A program made the position numbers and the translations under genes. The notes under the pieces are model-generated. The model was not told where the DNA came from. It saw only the letters and a program-made list of their open reading frames with translations, and searched no databases. A stretch of 64,000 nt of DNA from Maridesulfovibrio sp. (GTDB lineage: Bacteria > Desulfobacterota > Desulfovibrionia > Desulfovibrionales > Desulfovibrionaceae): positions 4,078,501 through 4,142,500 of the forward strand of contig NZ_OY781616.1 of the NCBI RefSeq assembly GCF_963677005.1, read 5' to 3'. Numbering within the stretch: the stretch's first letter is position 1; each line of letters opens with the position of its first letter. Shown piece after piece: positions 16,916-25,887 of this stretch.

Positions 16916-18571
16916 ATGAGTTTTTCCAGCGGTTATGCCATCGGTATAGATACCGGCGGCACCTATACTGATACTGTTGTTTTGAACTGCGCCGATTCCA
17001 GCGTGGTAGCCACGGCAAAATCTCCCACTACACATCATGACTTAAGCCTCGGTCTGGCTTCATCGCTGGACAAGGCCATGCAGGAAAGCGGCGTGAAGCC
17101 AGAAGATGTGAAACTGGTATCCGTTTCCACCACTCTGGCCACCAATGCAGTGGTGGAGGACAAGGGCGCACGGGTCGGTCTGTTCATGATCGGCGCTCCC
17201 AGAGCCTTGAAACTGCCTGTTGTGACCGTGCGTTTCGTGGACGGCGGACACAAGATAACCGGCGCCGAGGACGATCCTCTGAATATCGAAGCCCTCGTTG
17301 ACGGCATTAACGATATGCGCGGGCATGTGGATGCCTATGCCGTGTGCGGAGCCATGAGCATCAAGAACCCCGCTCACGAACAGATTGCCGCAAAGGCCAT
17401 TTCGCTTACCGACCCCAAACCGGTTTTCTGCTCCCATACCATAAGCACCCGTGCAGGACAGAAGGAAAGGGCTGCGACAGCCGTGCTTAACGCCCGTCTC
17501 ATGCCGGTAATGGCGGAGTTTCTTGCCGGGGTAGGCAAGACTCTGGATGATCGCGGGCTGGGCGGCTCCGTTGTTGTTGTGCGCGGAAACGCTACTCCCA
17601 TGAGCATGGAAGATGCCGTTCAGCGCGCAGCGGACACTTTTGCCAGCGGTCCTGCATCCACCGCATATTACGGCAGCATCTATTCCCCGGAAAAGGACGC
17701 CCTGATAGTTGACGTGGGCGGAACCACTACCGATGTTACCCTCATTCGCGATGGAAAACCGACCATAAATGATGACGGCAGTATCATCGGCGAATGTGAA
17801 ACCCACGTGGAAGCCGTGGAGATGTTTACGGTCGGTGTCGGCGGGGACAGTTTTTCACGCATCAATCGTTCCGGCAGGCTTGAGGTCGGCCCGGCAAGGG
17901 TTATCCCCCTGTGCATGGCCGGAGAGATCCCCGCTCCGTCCGGCTGGATAGGAAAGGGGCATGATTCCCATCTGATCAAGATAGGTCCCTCCTCCGCTAG
18001 CTGCGATGAGGACAGTGTTCTGGAGTTTCTCACCGAAAACGGCCCTTCGACATTCAGCCGGATCATGAAACAACTCGATATGGGCGAAATCCGGCTCGGT
18101 GGTCATCTTTCCGCTCTTGTGCGTGAACAGGTCGTCGAGGAAGCCGGATTCACTCCTACCGATGCTCTGCATGTTCTCGGAGAGCTTTCCATCGGTGACG
18201 CACGGGTTTCCGTAGAAGCTGCTGAAGTTCTTGGAAAGGAATTCGGTCTTGACGCGGAAGGTTTTGCCCGCAAGGTTCTGGCAGAAACACGGCTCAAGAT
18301 CGAAAACGCCATGCTGGAACACATCGTGCGCAAGGAGATCGGCGGAAACATGGCCGGTATCATTGCCGGGCGCTCCGCAAGTCCTCTGGTAAGTTTTGAG
18401 GCCTCGCTCAATCTGCCCATTGTGGGCATCGGAGCCGCTGCCGGGAAACTGCTTCCCGAAGTTGCCGAAAAACTGCATACCGTGGCCGTTTTCCCGGAAC
18501 ATCATGAAGTGGGTAACGCTCTTGGAGCGGTGAAGATGGCCCTGATCAACGTAAATGAGGAGGCCCGCTAA
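16916..18571 (+). CDS. Hydantoinase/oxoprolinase (HyuA-like) family protein
   Basis: A 551-residue member of the hydantoinase A/oxoprolinase ATPase family. The N-terminal motif GIDTGGTYTDTVVL and the second phosphate motif IVDVGGTTTDVTLIRDG are those of the family's actin-like ATP-binding fold. The product is shorter than typical HyuA or 5-oxoprolinase (about 650-700) and no HyuB partner follows, so the substrate is open. AAGGA at 16901-16905 selects the ATG at 16916 over a GTG 18 bases upstream. Its stop overlaps the next gene's ATG, and the bio genes follow. A role next to biotin synthesis is suggested by position only. Confidence 0.82.
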   Translation: MSFSSGYAIGIDTGGTYTDTVVLNCADSSVVATAKSPTTHHDLSLGLASSLDKAMQESGVKPEDVKLVSVSTTLATNAVVEDKGARVGLFMIGAPRALKLPVVTVRFVDGGHKITGAEDDPLNIEALVDGINDMRGHVDAYAVCGAMSIKNPAHEQIAAKAISLTDPKPVFCSHTISTRAGQKERAATAVLNARLMPVMAEFLAGVGKTLDDRGLGGSVVVVRGNATPMSMEDAVQRAADTFASGPASTAYYGSIYSPEKDALIVDVGGTTTDVTLIRDGKPTINDDGSIIGECETHVEAVEMFTVGVGGDSFSRINRSGRLEVGPARVIPLCMAGEIPAPSGWIGKGHDSHLIKIGPSSASCDEDSVLEFLTENGPSTFSRIMKQLDMGEIRLGGHLSALVREQVVEEAGFTPTDALHVLGELSIGDARVSVEAAEVLGKEFGLDAEGFARKVLAETRLKIENAMLEHIVRKEIGGNMAGIIAGRSASPLVSFEASLNLPIVGIGAAAGKLLPEVAEKLHTVAVFPEHHEVGNALGAVKMALINVNEEAR

Positions 18572-18927
18572 TGTTCGACCGCAGACCGAATGCCTGGGAA
18601 TACTGTCTGGAAGCGGCAAGTGAAAACGCTGAAACCGAAATAGTGCACGGCTGGATATTCAAGGACGGCCAGTGGGTGACCCACGCCTGGTGTGAATTCG
18701 CCGACAAGGTTATCGACCTGACCCTTTCCAGCCATTCTACCGATAAATTCGATTATTACACCAAATACATGGTCGGAAGCGAACGCTGCCGCCGGTACTC
18801 ACGGTTGGAATTTTTCGAGCTTGTGGGCAACGAACGTCATTTCGGACCCTACGACAAGGAATTTTTCTTTGCCGAGACATGTGACCGGGACCCGCTGGAA
18901 GTATTGGAATCCCGAAAGGATAAGTAG
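18571..18927 (+). CDS. Small conserved protein with transglutaminase-like HAW...D motif
   Basis: A 118-residue cytoplasmic protein translationally coupled to the hydantoinase-like gene (1-base TAATG overlap) and followed by bioD two bases after its stop. The segment WVTHAWCEFADKVIDLTLS resembles the His and Asp part of the transglutaminase/NlpC-like core (HAWxE...xDxT), but the nucleophilic cysteine region normally upstream is missing. The N-terminal half has HGWIFKDGQ. I do not recognise the family with confidence. The tight coupling on both sides suggests it works with its neighbours. Confidence 0.65.
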   Translation: MFDRRPNAWEYCLEAASENAETEIVHGWIFKDGQWVTHAWCEFADKVIDLTLSSHSTDKFDYYTKYMVGSERCRRYSRLEFFELVGNERHFGPYDKEFFFAETCDRDPLEVLESRKDK

Positions 18928-18928
18928 A

Positions 18929-19633
18929 ATGTCCGGATTTTTTATTACCGGGACCGGAACCGATGTGGGCAAGACCGTGGTGACAGCGGCTCTTGCCCGG
19001 TTTTTTGCTCAGGCCGGAAAATCCGTCCTGCCGGTAAAGCCCGTGCAGTCCGGTGGGATTATCCGTCCGGACGGCCGCATGGATTCCCCGGACGGAGAAG
19101 TCTACAAGGCCGCCGGTGCCGCATGGAATCCCGATCTCCAGTGTCCGTTCATTTTCGAGCCGGCCTGCTCCCCGCATCTCGCGGCCAGTCTGTCCGGTAG
19201 CGGGTTGGATGTGGATGAGGTTGCCGCAAGAGTCCGCGCAATTGAAGCCGAGACCGGAGCCCTGCTGTTGGTCGAAGGGGCCGGTGGTATAATGGTGCCC
19301 CTGAATGACCGGATGACCATGCTGGACCTGATGCGCGCCTTGGAATACCCGGTGATCCTCGCCGCTGAAAACAAGCTCGGCGGCATAAACGAAGTACTGC
19401 TGTCCGTTGCCGCGCTCAGGCAGGCCAAACTGGAAATCGCCGGTATAATAATGACCTCCGCCAACGGTCCGGCTCCCTCCGAGTACGGCATGGCGCAGGA
19501 TAACATCCGGTGCATCGAAAGTTTTTCAGGTGTCAGGGTATTGGGTTCCATTCCGCATATTCAGAATTGGGATCACAACAATCCCGGCTGCTGGGCTGAG
19601 GTGGACAACGCTTTATCTTCACTTGATATTTGA
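18929..19633 (+). CDS. bioD: Dethiobiotin synthetase
   Basis: A 234-residue ATP-dependent synthetase that closes the ureido ring of dethiobiotin from DAPA and CO2. The N-terminal P-loop [11 protein letters not shown] is diagnostic, followed by the substrate-lysine motif PVKPVQSG and [17 protein letters not shown] at 18915-18920 supports the ATG just after the previous stop. It is the first of three biotin genes in order of D, A, B. The gap to bioA (116 bases) carries a dispersed-repeat fragment. Confidence 0.95.
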   Translation: MSGFFITGTGTDVGKTVVTAALARFFAQAGKSVLPVKPVQSGGIIRPDGRMDSPDGEVYKAAGAAWNPDLQCPFIFEPACSPHLAASLSGSGLDVDEVAARVRAIEAETGALLLVEGAGGIMVPLNDRMTMLDLMRALEYPVILAAENKLGGINEVLLSVAALRQAKLEIAGIIMTSANGPAPSEYGMAQDNIRCIESFSGVRVLGSIPHIQNWDHNNPGCWAEVDNALSSLDI

Positions 19634-19670
19634 TTTTGGAGAAGTGTTACATGATGCCCCCGGCAGAGCC

Positions 19671-19714
19671 GCCGGAGGCGAAGTCAAGTCATCAAAAGCG
19701 CGAAGCGCATCAAA
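19671..19714 (+). repeat. Dispersed repeat, copy B (3' part only)
   Basis: This copy holds the 44-bp 3' half of the family (GCCGGAGGCGAAGTC to AAAGCGCGAAGCGCATCAA), equal in length to the same part of copy A, and lacks the CCAAAGGG hairpin. It sits between bioD and bioA and keeps an open frame in phase with bioA, which falsely lengthens that frame. Confidence 0.7.
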
Positions 19715-19749
19715 TTTTTCTTCAAAATGCCTGTTCAGGAAATCTAGTA

Positions 19750-21036
19750 ATGTCCAATACAGAATCAATGCTTCAATTCGACCGGGCGCATATCTGGCAT
19801 CCGTACACTTCGGCGGTAAATCCGTTGACTGTTTTTCCCGTCAAACGAACCGAGGGTGTCAGGATAATACTTGCTGACGGGCGGGAACTGATTGACGGCA
19901 TGGCTTCGTGGTGGTGCGCCATTCATGGATACAATCATCCGGTGCTGTGCGAGGCTTTGTGCCGTCAGGCCGCCGAGATGCCGCATGTTATGTTCGGGGG
20001 ACTTACCCATGAACCGGGCGTGGAACTGGCCCGCAGGCTGGTCGAACTTTCTCCGGAACAGTTGCAGCATGTTTTTCTGGCAGATTCCGGATCGGTTTCC
20101 GTGGAAGTGGCTCTGAAGATGGCGATCCAGTACTGGTACGCCATGGGCAGACCGGAGAAAAACCGGTTGATGACAGTGCGAAACGGCTACCACGGTGATA
20201 CCATCGGCTGCATGGCGGTTTGCGATCCGGTCAACGGAATGCATTCCATGTTCACATCCGTGCTGCCGGAACATGTTTTTGCCGAGGCCCCTCCGTGCAG
20301 GTTTGAGGGCGGTTGCAGCGATGCGGACTTTGAAGATTTCAGAAGCAGGATTGCTGAACACGCTCACGAACTTGCGGCCGTTATTCTGGAACCCGTGGTT
20401 CAGGGAGCAGGGGGCATGCGTTTCTATTCCCCGGAATACCTCAGGCGGGTCCGTAAAGCCTGTGACGAGCACGGGGTGCTGCTTATCTGCGATGAGATTG
20501 CTACCGGATTCGGTCGGGCCGGGGCTCTTTTTGCAAGCGAACTGGCCGGAATATGTCCGGACATCATGTGCGTGGGCAAGGCTCTCACCGGCGGCATGAT
20601 GACTCTGGCCGCTACCCTGGCCACTTCCGAGGTTGCGGAAGGAATTTCATCAGGCGGTGGGGTGTTCATGCACGGACCGACCTTCATGGGCAATCCGCTG
20701 GCCTGTGCTGTGGCTAACTCCTCTATTGATCTGCTGCTCAGGAGCGACTGGCAGCGGAAAGTGGCGAACATTACCGCAGGGCTTCGCAAGGGACTGGCTC
20801 CCTGTGCGGACATGCCGACAGTGGCTGATGTGCGCTGTCTGGGCGCTATCGGGGTGGTGGAGCTTAAGAGCCCGGTGGATATGGAATTCATTCAGGCCGA
20901 ATTTGTCCGGCGCGGGGTCTGGGTGCGGCCGTTCGGCAGGCTGGTGTATGTAATGCCGCCGTATGTTATTTCCGATGAAGAATTAGAAGTGCTGACCTCG
21001 GCCATCTGCGAAGTGGTCGGTCTGCACAGGGGGTAG
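19750..21036 (+). CDS. bioA: Adenosylmethionine-8-amino-7-oxononanoate aminotransferase
   Basis: A 428-residue PLP enzyme converting KAPA to DAPA with SAM as amino donor. The N-terminal [12 protein letters not shown] is typical of BioA. The PLP-binding aspartate is in [13 protein letters not shown] and the Schiff-base lysine in CVGKALTGG. The frame is open upstream to 19630, but that part is translated repeat sequence; the ATG at 19750 has AGGA at 19737 and gives the family length. bioB starts four bases after the stop. Confidence 0.94.
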   Translation: MSNTESMLQFDRAHIWHPYTSAVNPLTVFPVKRTEGVRIILADGRELIDGMASWWCAIHGYNHPVLCEALCRQAAEMPHVMFGGLTHEPGVELARRLVELSPEQLQHVFLADSGSVSVEVALKMAIQYWYAMGRPEKNRLMTVRNGYHGDTIGCMAVCDPVNGMHSMFTSVLPEHVFAEAPPCRFEGGCSDADFEDFRSRIAEHAHELAAVILEPVVQGAGGMRFYSPEYLRRVRKACDEHGVLLICDEIATGFGRAGALFASELAGICPDIMCVGKALTGGMMTLAATLATSEVAEGISSGGGVFMHGPTFMGNPLACAVANSSIDLLLRSDWQRKVANITAGLRKGLAPCADMPTVADVRCLGAIGVVELKSPVDMEFIQAEFVRRGVWVRPFGRLVYVMPPYVISDEELEVLTSAICEVVGLHRG

Positions 21037-21040
21037 TGAA

Positions 21041-22024
21041 ATGGGCAGAAGCTGGAAGGATAAAATCCGGGTTGCGGCGCAGGCCGGGGAACCCATTGAC
21101 GAAGTTACGGCGGTGGAGCTGCTCGGAGCGTCCCACGATGATCTGGCCTGGATACTTGATGCGGCGCATACAGTGACCTCCCGAAGTTTCGGCAGCAGCG
21201 TCAGTCTGTGTGCCATTGCCAATGTCCGCAGCGGCAACTGTTCCGAGGACTGTGTTTTCTGTGCCCAGTCCAGCCATTTCAAGGGAACTCCCGCTCCGGT
21301 GTACCCGCTGATGGAGGTCGGTGAAATCAGGGAATGCGCTGCGAAGGCGGGCCGGTCGCCTGTGGAATTTTTCAGCTACGTGACCAGCGGCCGGGCGCTT
21401 GGCCGGGAACCGCTGGACAGGGTCTGCGAGGCCGTGGACGGCATGCGGGAGGTGCCGTTTTCACATTGTGCTTCGCTCGGCTGTCTTGATTTCGAATCCC
21501 TGAAGAAGCTTAGGGAATCCGGTGTGGTCCGTTACCATCATAATCTGGAATCGGCGGAAAGCTATTTTCAAAAGGTCTGCACCACGCACAGCTACGCGGA
21601 GCGTATCCGTACAGTGCGCGATGCCCGCAGGGCCGGGCTTCAGGTCTGTTGCGGCGGGTTGCTCGGGCTCGGTGAGAGCCGTGAACAGCGGGTGGAACTT
21701 GCGCTGGCCATAGCGGCGGAAAAAGTGGATTCCATTCCGCTCAATTTTCTGGTGCCCATTCCCGGCACTCCACTGGAGGGAGTAGGACAGCTGGAGCCGC
21801 TTGAAATTCTGCTCTCCATAGCCATGTTCAGGCTGACCAACCCGCAGGCCGAAGTGCGCATGGCTGCCGGGCGCGGGGCATTGCGGTCACTGCAAGCGTT
21901 TATTTTTCATGCCGGATGCAACGGACTGATGGTCGGCGATTTTCTGACCGTTTCGGGGCAGGGTATCGACTCGGACCTTACCATGCTTTCCGATCTGGGG
22001 CTCAAGGCGCGCCGCAAGGCTTAG
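21041..22024 (+). CDS. bioB: Biotin synthase
   Basis: A 327-residue radical-SAM enzyme that inserts sulfur into dethiobiotin. The radical-SAM cysteine motif is in SGNCSEDCVFCAQS (CxxxCxxC). The conserved YNHNLES-type motif appears as YHHNLESAE, and PLNFLVPIPGTPLEG is present. It ends the hydantoinase-bioDAB cluster and converges on the TPR gene 16 bases away. Genes for pimelate activation or bioF are not in the window. Confidence 0.95.
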   Translation: MGRSWKDKIRVAAQAGEPIDEVTAVELLGASHDDLAWILDAAHTVTSRSFGSSVSLCAIANVRSGNCSEDCVFCAQSSHFKGTPAPVYPLMEVGEIRECAAKAGRSPVEFFSYVTSGRALGREPLDRVCEAVDGMREVPFSHCASLGCLDFESLKKLRESGVVRYHHNLESAESYFQKVCTTHSYAERIRTVRDARRAGLQVCCGGLLGLGESREQRVELALAIAAEKVDSIPLNFLVPIPGTPLEGVGQLEPLEILLSIAMFRLTNPQAEVRMAAGRGALRSLQAFIFHAGCNGLMVGDFLTVSGQGIDSDLTMLSDLGLKARRKA

Positions 22025-22040
22025 AAGTGATGGCTGGTGC

Positions 22041-22763
22041 TCAGTCTGTCTTTTTCGCGCCCTTTTTGAGGATATATTTTTTGAAAAGTATGGCCGACTC
22101 AAGGACGGGATCTATTTCAAGGGCTTTTTCAATGTGGGCCAGAGTGCTGGCTTCATCCCCTGTTTCAAAGTAGGCCCTGGCAATGTTGAAATGCAGGTTT
22201 TCATCGTTCTCGTCCAGTTCCAGAGCCTTGCTGTAGAAATTTATTGCTTCTTCGTAAAGTTGCAGTTTGCGTAATGAAATTGCAGCGGAATTGAACTCAC
22301 GCCTTTGCTCTTCTATGAATTCCTTATCACTGCTGTCCAGAATGGCCACGATTTCGGAAAGTCGCGCTTTGGCAAGCGGGGTGTCCGTTTCCGGCGAGGT
22401 GTTGTCCGGCTCAATGAGCAGGGACCTGATCAGACTTTCTATTTCAGAGTCTGCTGCATCTATGGATTGAGCGTCTCCGGAGGCAAGCATTTTCGCAAGG
22501 GATTCGTATTCGGGGATAGAATTTTTCCGGTAATAGCCTATTTCAGGAGTGAATGAGGATATGAACTGGTCTCTGTCCATTGCCGTGAAAATTCCCGAGG
22601 GGAGGCTTTTCGCGTTGAGCGGCTCTACACAGTATTTTTCGGAACAGGAGCGCAGGACATAGTAATAAGTCTTGTGCTCGGCCTTTTGCATGGTTGTTCC
22701 CGCGCCGGTATGGTCTATTATGTTTTTGGAGTAGATTCCCAAAACTTTATAAGGTTCTCCCAT
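22041..22763 (-). CDS. Tetratricopeptide-repeat protein
   Basis: A 240-residue protein with an unusual N-terminal half (GEPYKVLGIYSKNIIDHTG, then a Cys-containing CSEKYCVEPL stretch). Two to three TPR units lie in the C-terminal 100 residues (YEEAINFYSKALELDENDE and LHFNIARAYFETGDEASTLAHIEKALEIDP). The RBS GGAGG before the ATG is clear. No signal peptide is visible, so it is probably cytoplasmic. TPRs indicate protein-protein contacts; the function is otherwise unknown. Confidence 0.75.
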   Translation of the reverse strand: MGEPYKVLGIYSKNIIDHTGAGTTMQKAEHKTYYYVLRSCSEKYCVEPLNAKSLPSGIFTAMDRDQFISSFTPEIGYYRKNSIPEYESLAKMLASGDAQSIDAADSEIESLIRSLLIEPDNTSPETDTPLAKARLSEIVAILDSSDKEFIEEQRREFNSAAISLRKLQLYEEAINFYSKALELDENDENLHFNIARAYFETGDEASTLAHIEKALEIDPVLESAILFKKYILKKGAKKTD

Positions 22764-22879
22764 ATCCCCCCTCCAATCACCTTACTTATTTCCAGCAGGC
22801 TTTCCAGCATAGCCGGATCGCGTCCTTCCGTTTCCCCCGATAAAATCCTGCTCCCCGCTACTTTGATCGTTATTTGCAT
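22718..22879 (-). CDS. Possible small protein overlapping the TPR gene start
   Basis: An open frame of 53 residues (MQITIKVAGSRILSGETEG, then ending in a LLEISKVIGGGIWENL helix) reads through the RBS and first codons of the TPR gene in another frame. Its composition looks protein-like and the overlap would allow coupling, but I see no ribosome binding site. It may be chance. Confidence 0.28.
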   Translation of the reverse strand: MQITIKVAGSRILSGETEGRDPAMLESLLEISKVIGGGIWENLIKFWESTPKT

Positions 22880-22965
22880 ATAGCCGAACATGGCTGCGGG
22901 CAAGGAATGTTGTTATAAACAGACCTTGCCCGCAGTGTCGATTAGAAATGTATTTCAATAATTGA

Positions 22966-23979
22966 TCAGATTCTGCCTTCCTCTACCGCATGGCAGGCGC
23001 AGACTGCGCCGCCGCCCATATCGCGGGTGAGGGGGATTTCCGTTCTGCAACGGTCGTTGGCATGGGGGCACCTGCCGTGGAAGACGCAGCCGGTCGGCAG
23101 GTTGATGGGTGTGGGCACATCTCCGGAAAGGTGGATATGCTTTTTCTTCTTCCCCCCAAGAGTCGGGATGGCTGAAAGCAGTGCTACGGTGTAGGGGTGT
23201 TTCGGGTTGGAAAAAAGTTCTCCTGCCGGGGCCAGCTCGCAGAGGCAGCCAAGGTACATTACGGCCACACGGGTGCTTATGTGTTCCACCACGGAAAGGT
23301 CATGGCTGATGAACAGATAGGTTAATCCGCGTTCTTCCTGAGCATCCATGAGCAGATTCAGTATCTGGGCCTGTATGGATACATCCAGTGCGGCTATGGG
23401 CTCATCGGCTACAATGAATTCCGGCTCCACGGCCAGAGCACGGGCTATGCTGATGCGCTGGCGCTGGCCTCCGGAGAATTCATGGGGATAGTTGCCTGCC
23501 CATTCGGGGTCCAGTCCGACACTGTTCATGACCGAGTGCAGCTTTTCCTTGGCATCTCCTCGGGAGATTCCCTTGTTATGGAAGTAGATCGGTTCTTCAA
23601 TGATCTGGCGTACGGTCATGCGCGGATTAAGTGACGCGTACGGGTCCTGAAAGACCATCTGCATCTTTCGCCGGTACGGAAGCATTTTGCACGGGGTCAG
23701 GTTGTCTATGCGTTCTCCGCAATAATGCACTTCCCCGGAGTTGGGAGGGTAAAGTCCCATGACGGTACGGGCCAAAGTGGACTTGCCGCAGCCGGATTCT
23801 CCGACCACGCTCAGCGTTTCACCTTTGCTGATGCCGAGACTGACGTTGTTCACCGCTTTCACTATTGTATGGCTGCGCGTGATGCGACCGTTTTCCATTT
23901 TCAACTGGTCGAGCAGCCCTCCGGAAATGTCGAAGTGCTTGACCAGTTTTTTGATTTCCAGGAGGTAATCGGTTTGCAT
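22966..23979 (-). CDS. Oligopeptide/dipeptide-type ABC transporter ATP-binding protein (DppF-like)
   Basis: A 337-residue ATPase. Walker A is GESGCGKST, the signature is EFSGGQRQRISIARAL and Walker B is FIVADEPIAALDVS. A C-terminal oligo_HPY region has Cys residues (GCVFHGRCPHANDRC). The ATG at 23979, ten bases after the upstream gene's stop, fits the family N-terminus better than the ATG at 24006. With the adjoining ATPase it powers import through the DppB/DppC-like permeases. Last gene of the operon. Confidence 0.9.
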   Translation of the reverse strand: MQTDYLLEIKKLVKHFDISGGLLDQLKMENGRITRSHTIVKAVNNVSLGISKGETLSVVGESGCGKSTLARTVMGLYPPNSGEVHYCGERIDNLTPCKMLPYRRKMQMVFQDPYASLNPRMTVRQIIEEPIYFHNKGISRGDAKEKLHSVMNSVGLDPEWAGNYPHEFSGGQRQRISIARALAVEPEFIVADEPIAALDVSIQAQILNLLMDAQEERGLTYLFISHDLSVVEHISTRVAVMYLGCLCELAPAGELFSNPKHPYTVALLSAIPTLGGKKKKHIHLSGDVPTPINLPTGCVFHGRCPHANDRCRTEIPLTRDMGGGAVCACHAVEEGRI

Positions 23980-23989
23980 GACGACTCTC

Positions 23990-24958
23990 TTATATGTTGT
24001 CGGCATGATGGCAGGCCACCATGATGCCGGATTCGTTTTCTTTCAGTTCCGGACGCACCTGCCTGCAGATGTCTGTACAGTACCCGCATCTGGGGTTGAA
24101 CGGGCATCCTGCGGGCATGTTCATCAGGGAGGGCATGGCTCCGGGAATCTGGGTCAATCGTCCTCCGGCCGCGCCGGACTGAGGCAGGGCGGCAATAAGC
24201 CCCCGTGTGTACGGATGAGCCGGATTTGCGGTTACTTCGGCCGTTGAGCCTGTCTCGACAATTGATCCGGCGTACATGACCGCTATATGCTCGGTCACTT
24301 CGGATACCACTGCCAGATCATGGGTGATGAGTATCAGCCCCATGTTTTCGGTCTCGCAGAGTTCCAGCAGCAGATCCATTATTTCAGCCTGTATGGTCAC
24401 ATCCAGAGCCGTGGTCGGTTCATCCGCAATAATAAGCGCAGGATCGGTCAAGAGTGATATGGCGATTACTATGCGTTGGCGCATGCCCCCGGAAAATTCG
24501 TGCGGATACTGGGTCAGACGTTTTTTCGGCGAGGGTATGTATACTTTTTTCAGCTTTTCAAGCGCGATTTCCTCCGCTTCCCTGCGGCAGACCTTCTTAT
24601 GCACCATCACGGTTTCTATCATCTGGGTGCCGATGGTAAGCACCGGATTGAGGGTCATCATGGGGTCCTGAAATATCATGGAGATGCGGTTTCCGCGGAT
24701 ACCGCGCATTTTTTCGCACGGCATCCGGGCAAGGTCCTGCCCTTCGAACATGATGGAACCGTTTGAAATATAGCCGGGTTTGGAAATGAGGTTGATGATG
24801 GAAAAGCCGGTTACCGATTTTCCCGCCCCCGATTCGCCCACCAGTCCCAGCCTTTCCCCCTTATCAAGGGTGAAGCTTACATCCTGCACTGCCTTGAGGG
24901 CGCCCCTGCGCAATGCAAACTCGACACTCAGGTTTTTTACATCAAGAAGAGGTTGCAT
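23990..24958 (-). CDS. Oligopeptide/dipeptide-type ABC transporter ATP-binding protein (DppD-like)
   Basis: A 322-residue ATPase with Walker A GESGAGKS, signature EFSGGMRQRIVIAISL and Walker B LIIADEPTTALDV. The C-terminal oligo_HPY cysteines are in GCPFNPRCGYCTDICRQ. The frame is open upstream to 25072, inside the permease gene, but MQPLLDVKNLSVEF at 24958 is the family start and lies two bases after the permease stop. It forms the ATPase heterodimer with the next gene. Confidence 0.9.
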   Translation of the reverse strand: MQPLLDVKNLSVEFALRRGALKAVQDVSFTLDKGERLGLVGESGAGKSVTGFSIINLISKPGYISNGSIMFEGQDLARMPCEKMRGIRGNRISMIFQDPMMTLNPVLTIGTQMIETVMVHKKVCRREAEEIALEKLKKVYIPSPKKRLTQYPHEFSGGMRQRIVIAISLLTDPALIIADEPTTALDVTIQAEIMDLLLELCETENMGLILITHDLAVVSEVTEHIAVMYAGSIVETGSTAEVTANPAHPYTRGLIAALPQSGAAGGRLTQIPGAMPSLMNMPAGCPFNPRCGYCTDICRQVRPELKENESGIMVACHHADNI

Positions 24959-24960
24959 AT

Positions 24961-25887
24961 TTATCCCTTGTACAGTTTTGGGTTTAAGAAATCCCTGAGC
25001 CAGTCGCCGAGGAGGTTGATGACCAGGATAAGCAGTACAAGCACCATTCCGGGGAACAGGGTTATCCACCATGAACCGCTGAAGATGTATTCAAACCCGA
25101 CATTGATGAGCGACCCCAGCGACGGCTGGGTGACCGGCATGCCGAGTCCGACAAAGGACAGGGCCGCTTCGCTCATGATGGCATTGGCAACCTGTATGGT
25201 GGAAATGACGAAGACCGGGGAGAGCGTGTTGGGCAGTACGTGCCGCCACATTATCCTTGTCTGCGAGAGTCCGATAACCCTTGCGGCTTCAACGTACTCC
25301 TTTTTCTTTTCAGCCAGAACAGATGCCCTGACCGTGCGCGCATACTGCGGCCATTCAGCGAATCCGATGACCAGTATCAGCAGCGGGACCGCAATCTCCT
25401 CATACTTGGCAACTCCGAACGCAGCCTGAAAGATGGCTGAAATGAATATTGCCACCATGTATGTAGAAAAGGAGAGCTGCACATCCGCTATGCGCATGAG
25501 TATTGATTCTACCCGCTTGCCCATGAATCCGGCTATCAGCCCGACCATGATTCCAAGAAAGGCCTGCAGGGCCACGGCCCCGAATCCGATGATCAGGGAA
25601 ACCCGCATGCCGTAAAGCATTGTGGATAGCATATCCCTGCCCTGGGCATCGGTGCCGAGCAGGAACTCGCTGTTCCCGCCATGCAGCCATGAAGGCGGAA
25701 TCTCCGCGTTCATGATGTCTATGTTGTGGGCGTCGTAAGGGTTGTATTGAGTAACCAGCGGTGCTGCGAAGCCCAGGAAAAGAAGCACGGCAAGGATGGC
25801 GAAGCTGGTCATGGCCACTTTGTCGTGCAGAAAATCGTGCAGAAAATATGATTCCTTGAATCTCTGCCAGCGTGATCTGGTTCGCAT
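24961..25887 (-). CDS. Peptide/nickel-type ABC transporter permease (DppC-like)
   Basis: A 308-residue inner-membrane permease with an N-terminal transmembrane segment (FAILAVLLFLGFAAPLV) and about five more. The binding-protein-dependent transport motif is EAARVIGLSQTRIMWRHVLPN. The large loop after TM1 with HWLGTDAQGRD-type sequence (FLLGTDAQGRDMLS) is typical of DppC/OppC. It follows the DppB-like gene directly and pairs with it. Confidence 0.92.
   Translation of the reverse strand: MRTRSRWQRFKESYFLHDFLHDKVAMTSFAILAVLLFLGFAAPLVTQYNPYDAHNIDIMNAEIPPSWLHGGNSEFLLGTDAQGRDMLSTMLYGMRVSLIIGFGAVALQAFLGIMVGLIAGFMGKRVESILMRIADVQLSFSTYMVAIFISAIFQAAFGVAKYEEIAVPLLILVIGFAEWPQYARTVRASVLAEKKKEYVEAARVIGLSQTRIMWRHVLPNTLSPVFVISTIQVANAIMSEAALSFVGLGMPVTQPSLGSLINVGFEYIFSGSWWITLFPGMVLVLLILVINLLGDWLRDFLNPKLYKG

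Noticed and set aside
16664-17038. 124-residue minus-strand frame
   Set aside because: It reads through dispersed repeat copy A and antisense to the hydantoinase start; no RBS, and composition is that of a repeat translation.
19630-19749. N-terminal extension of BioA
   Set aside because: The in-frame extension is translated dispersed-repeat sequence; the ATG at 19750 has an RBS and the family N-terminus.
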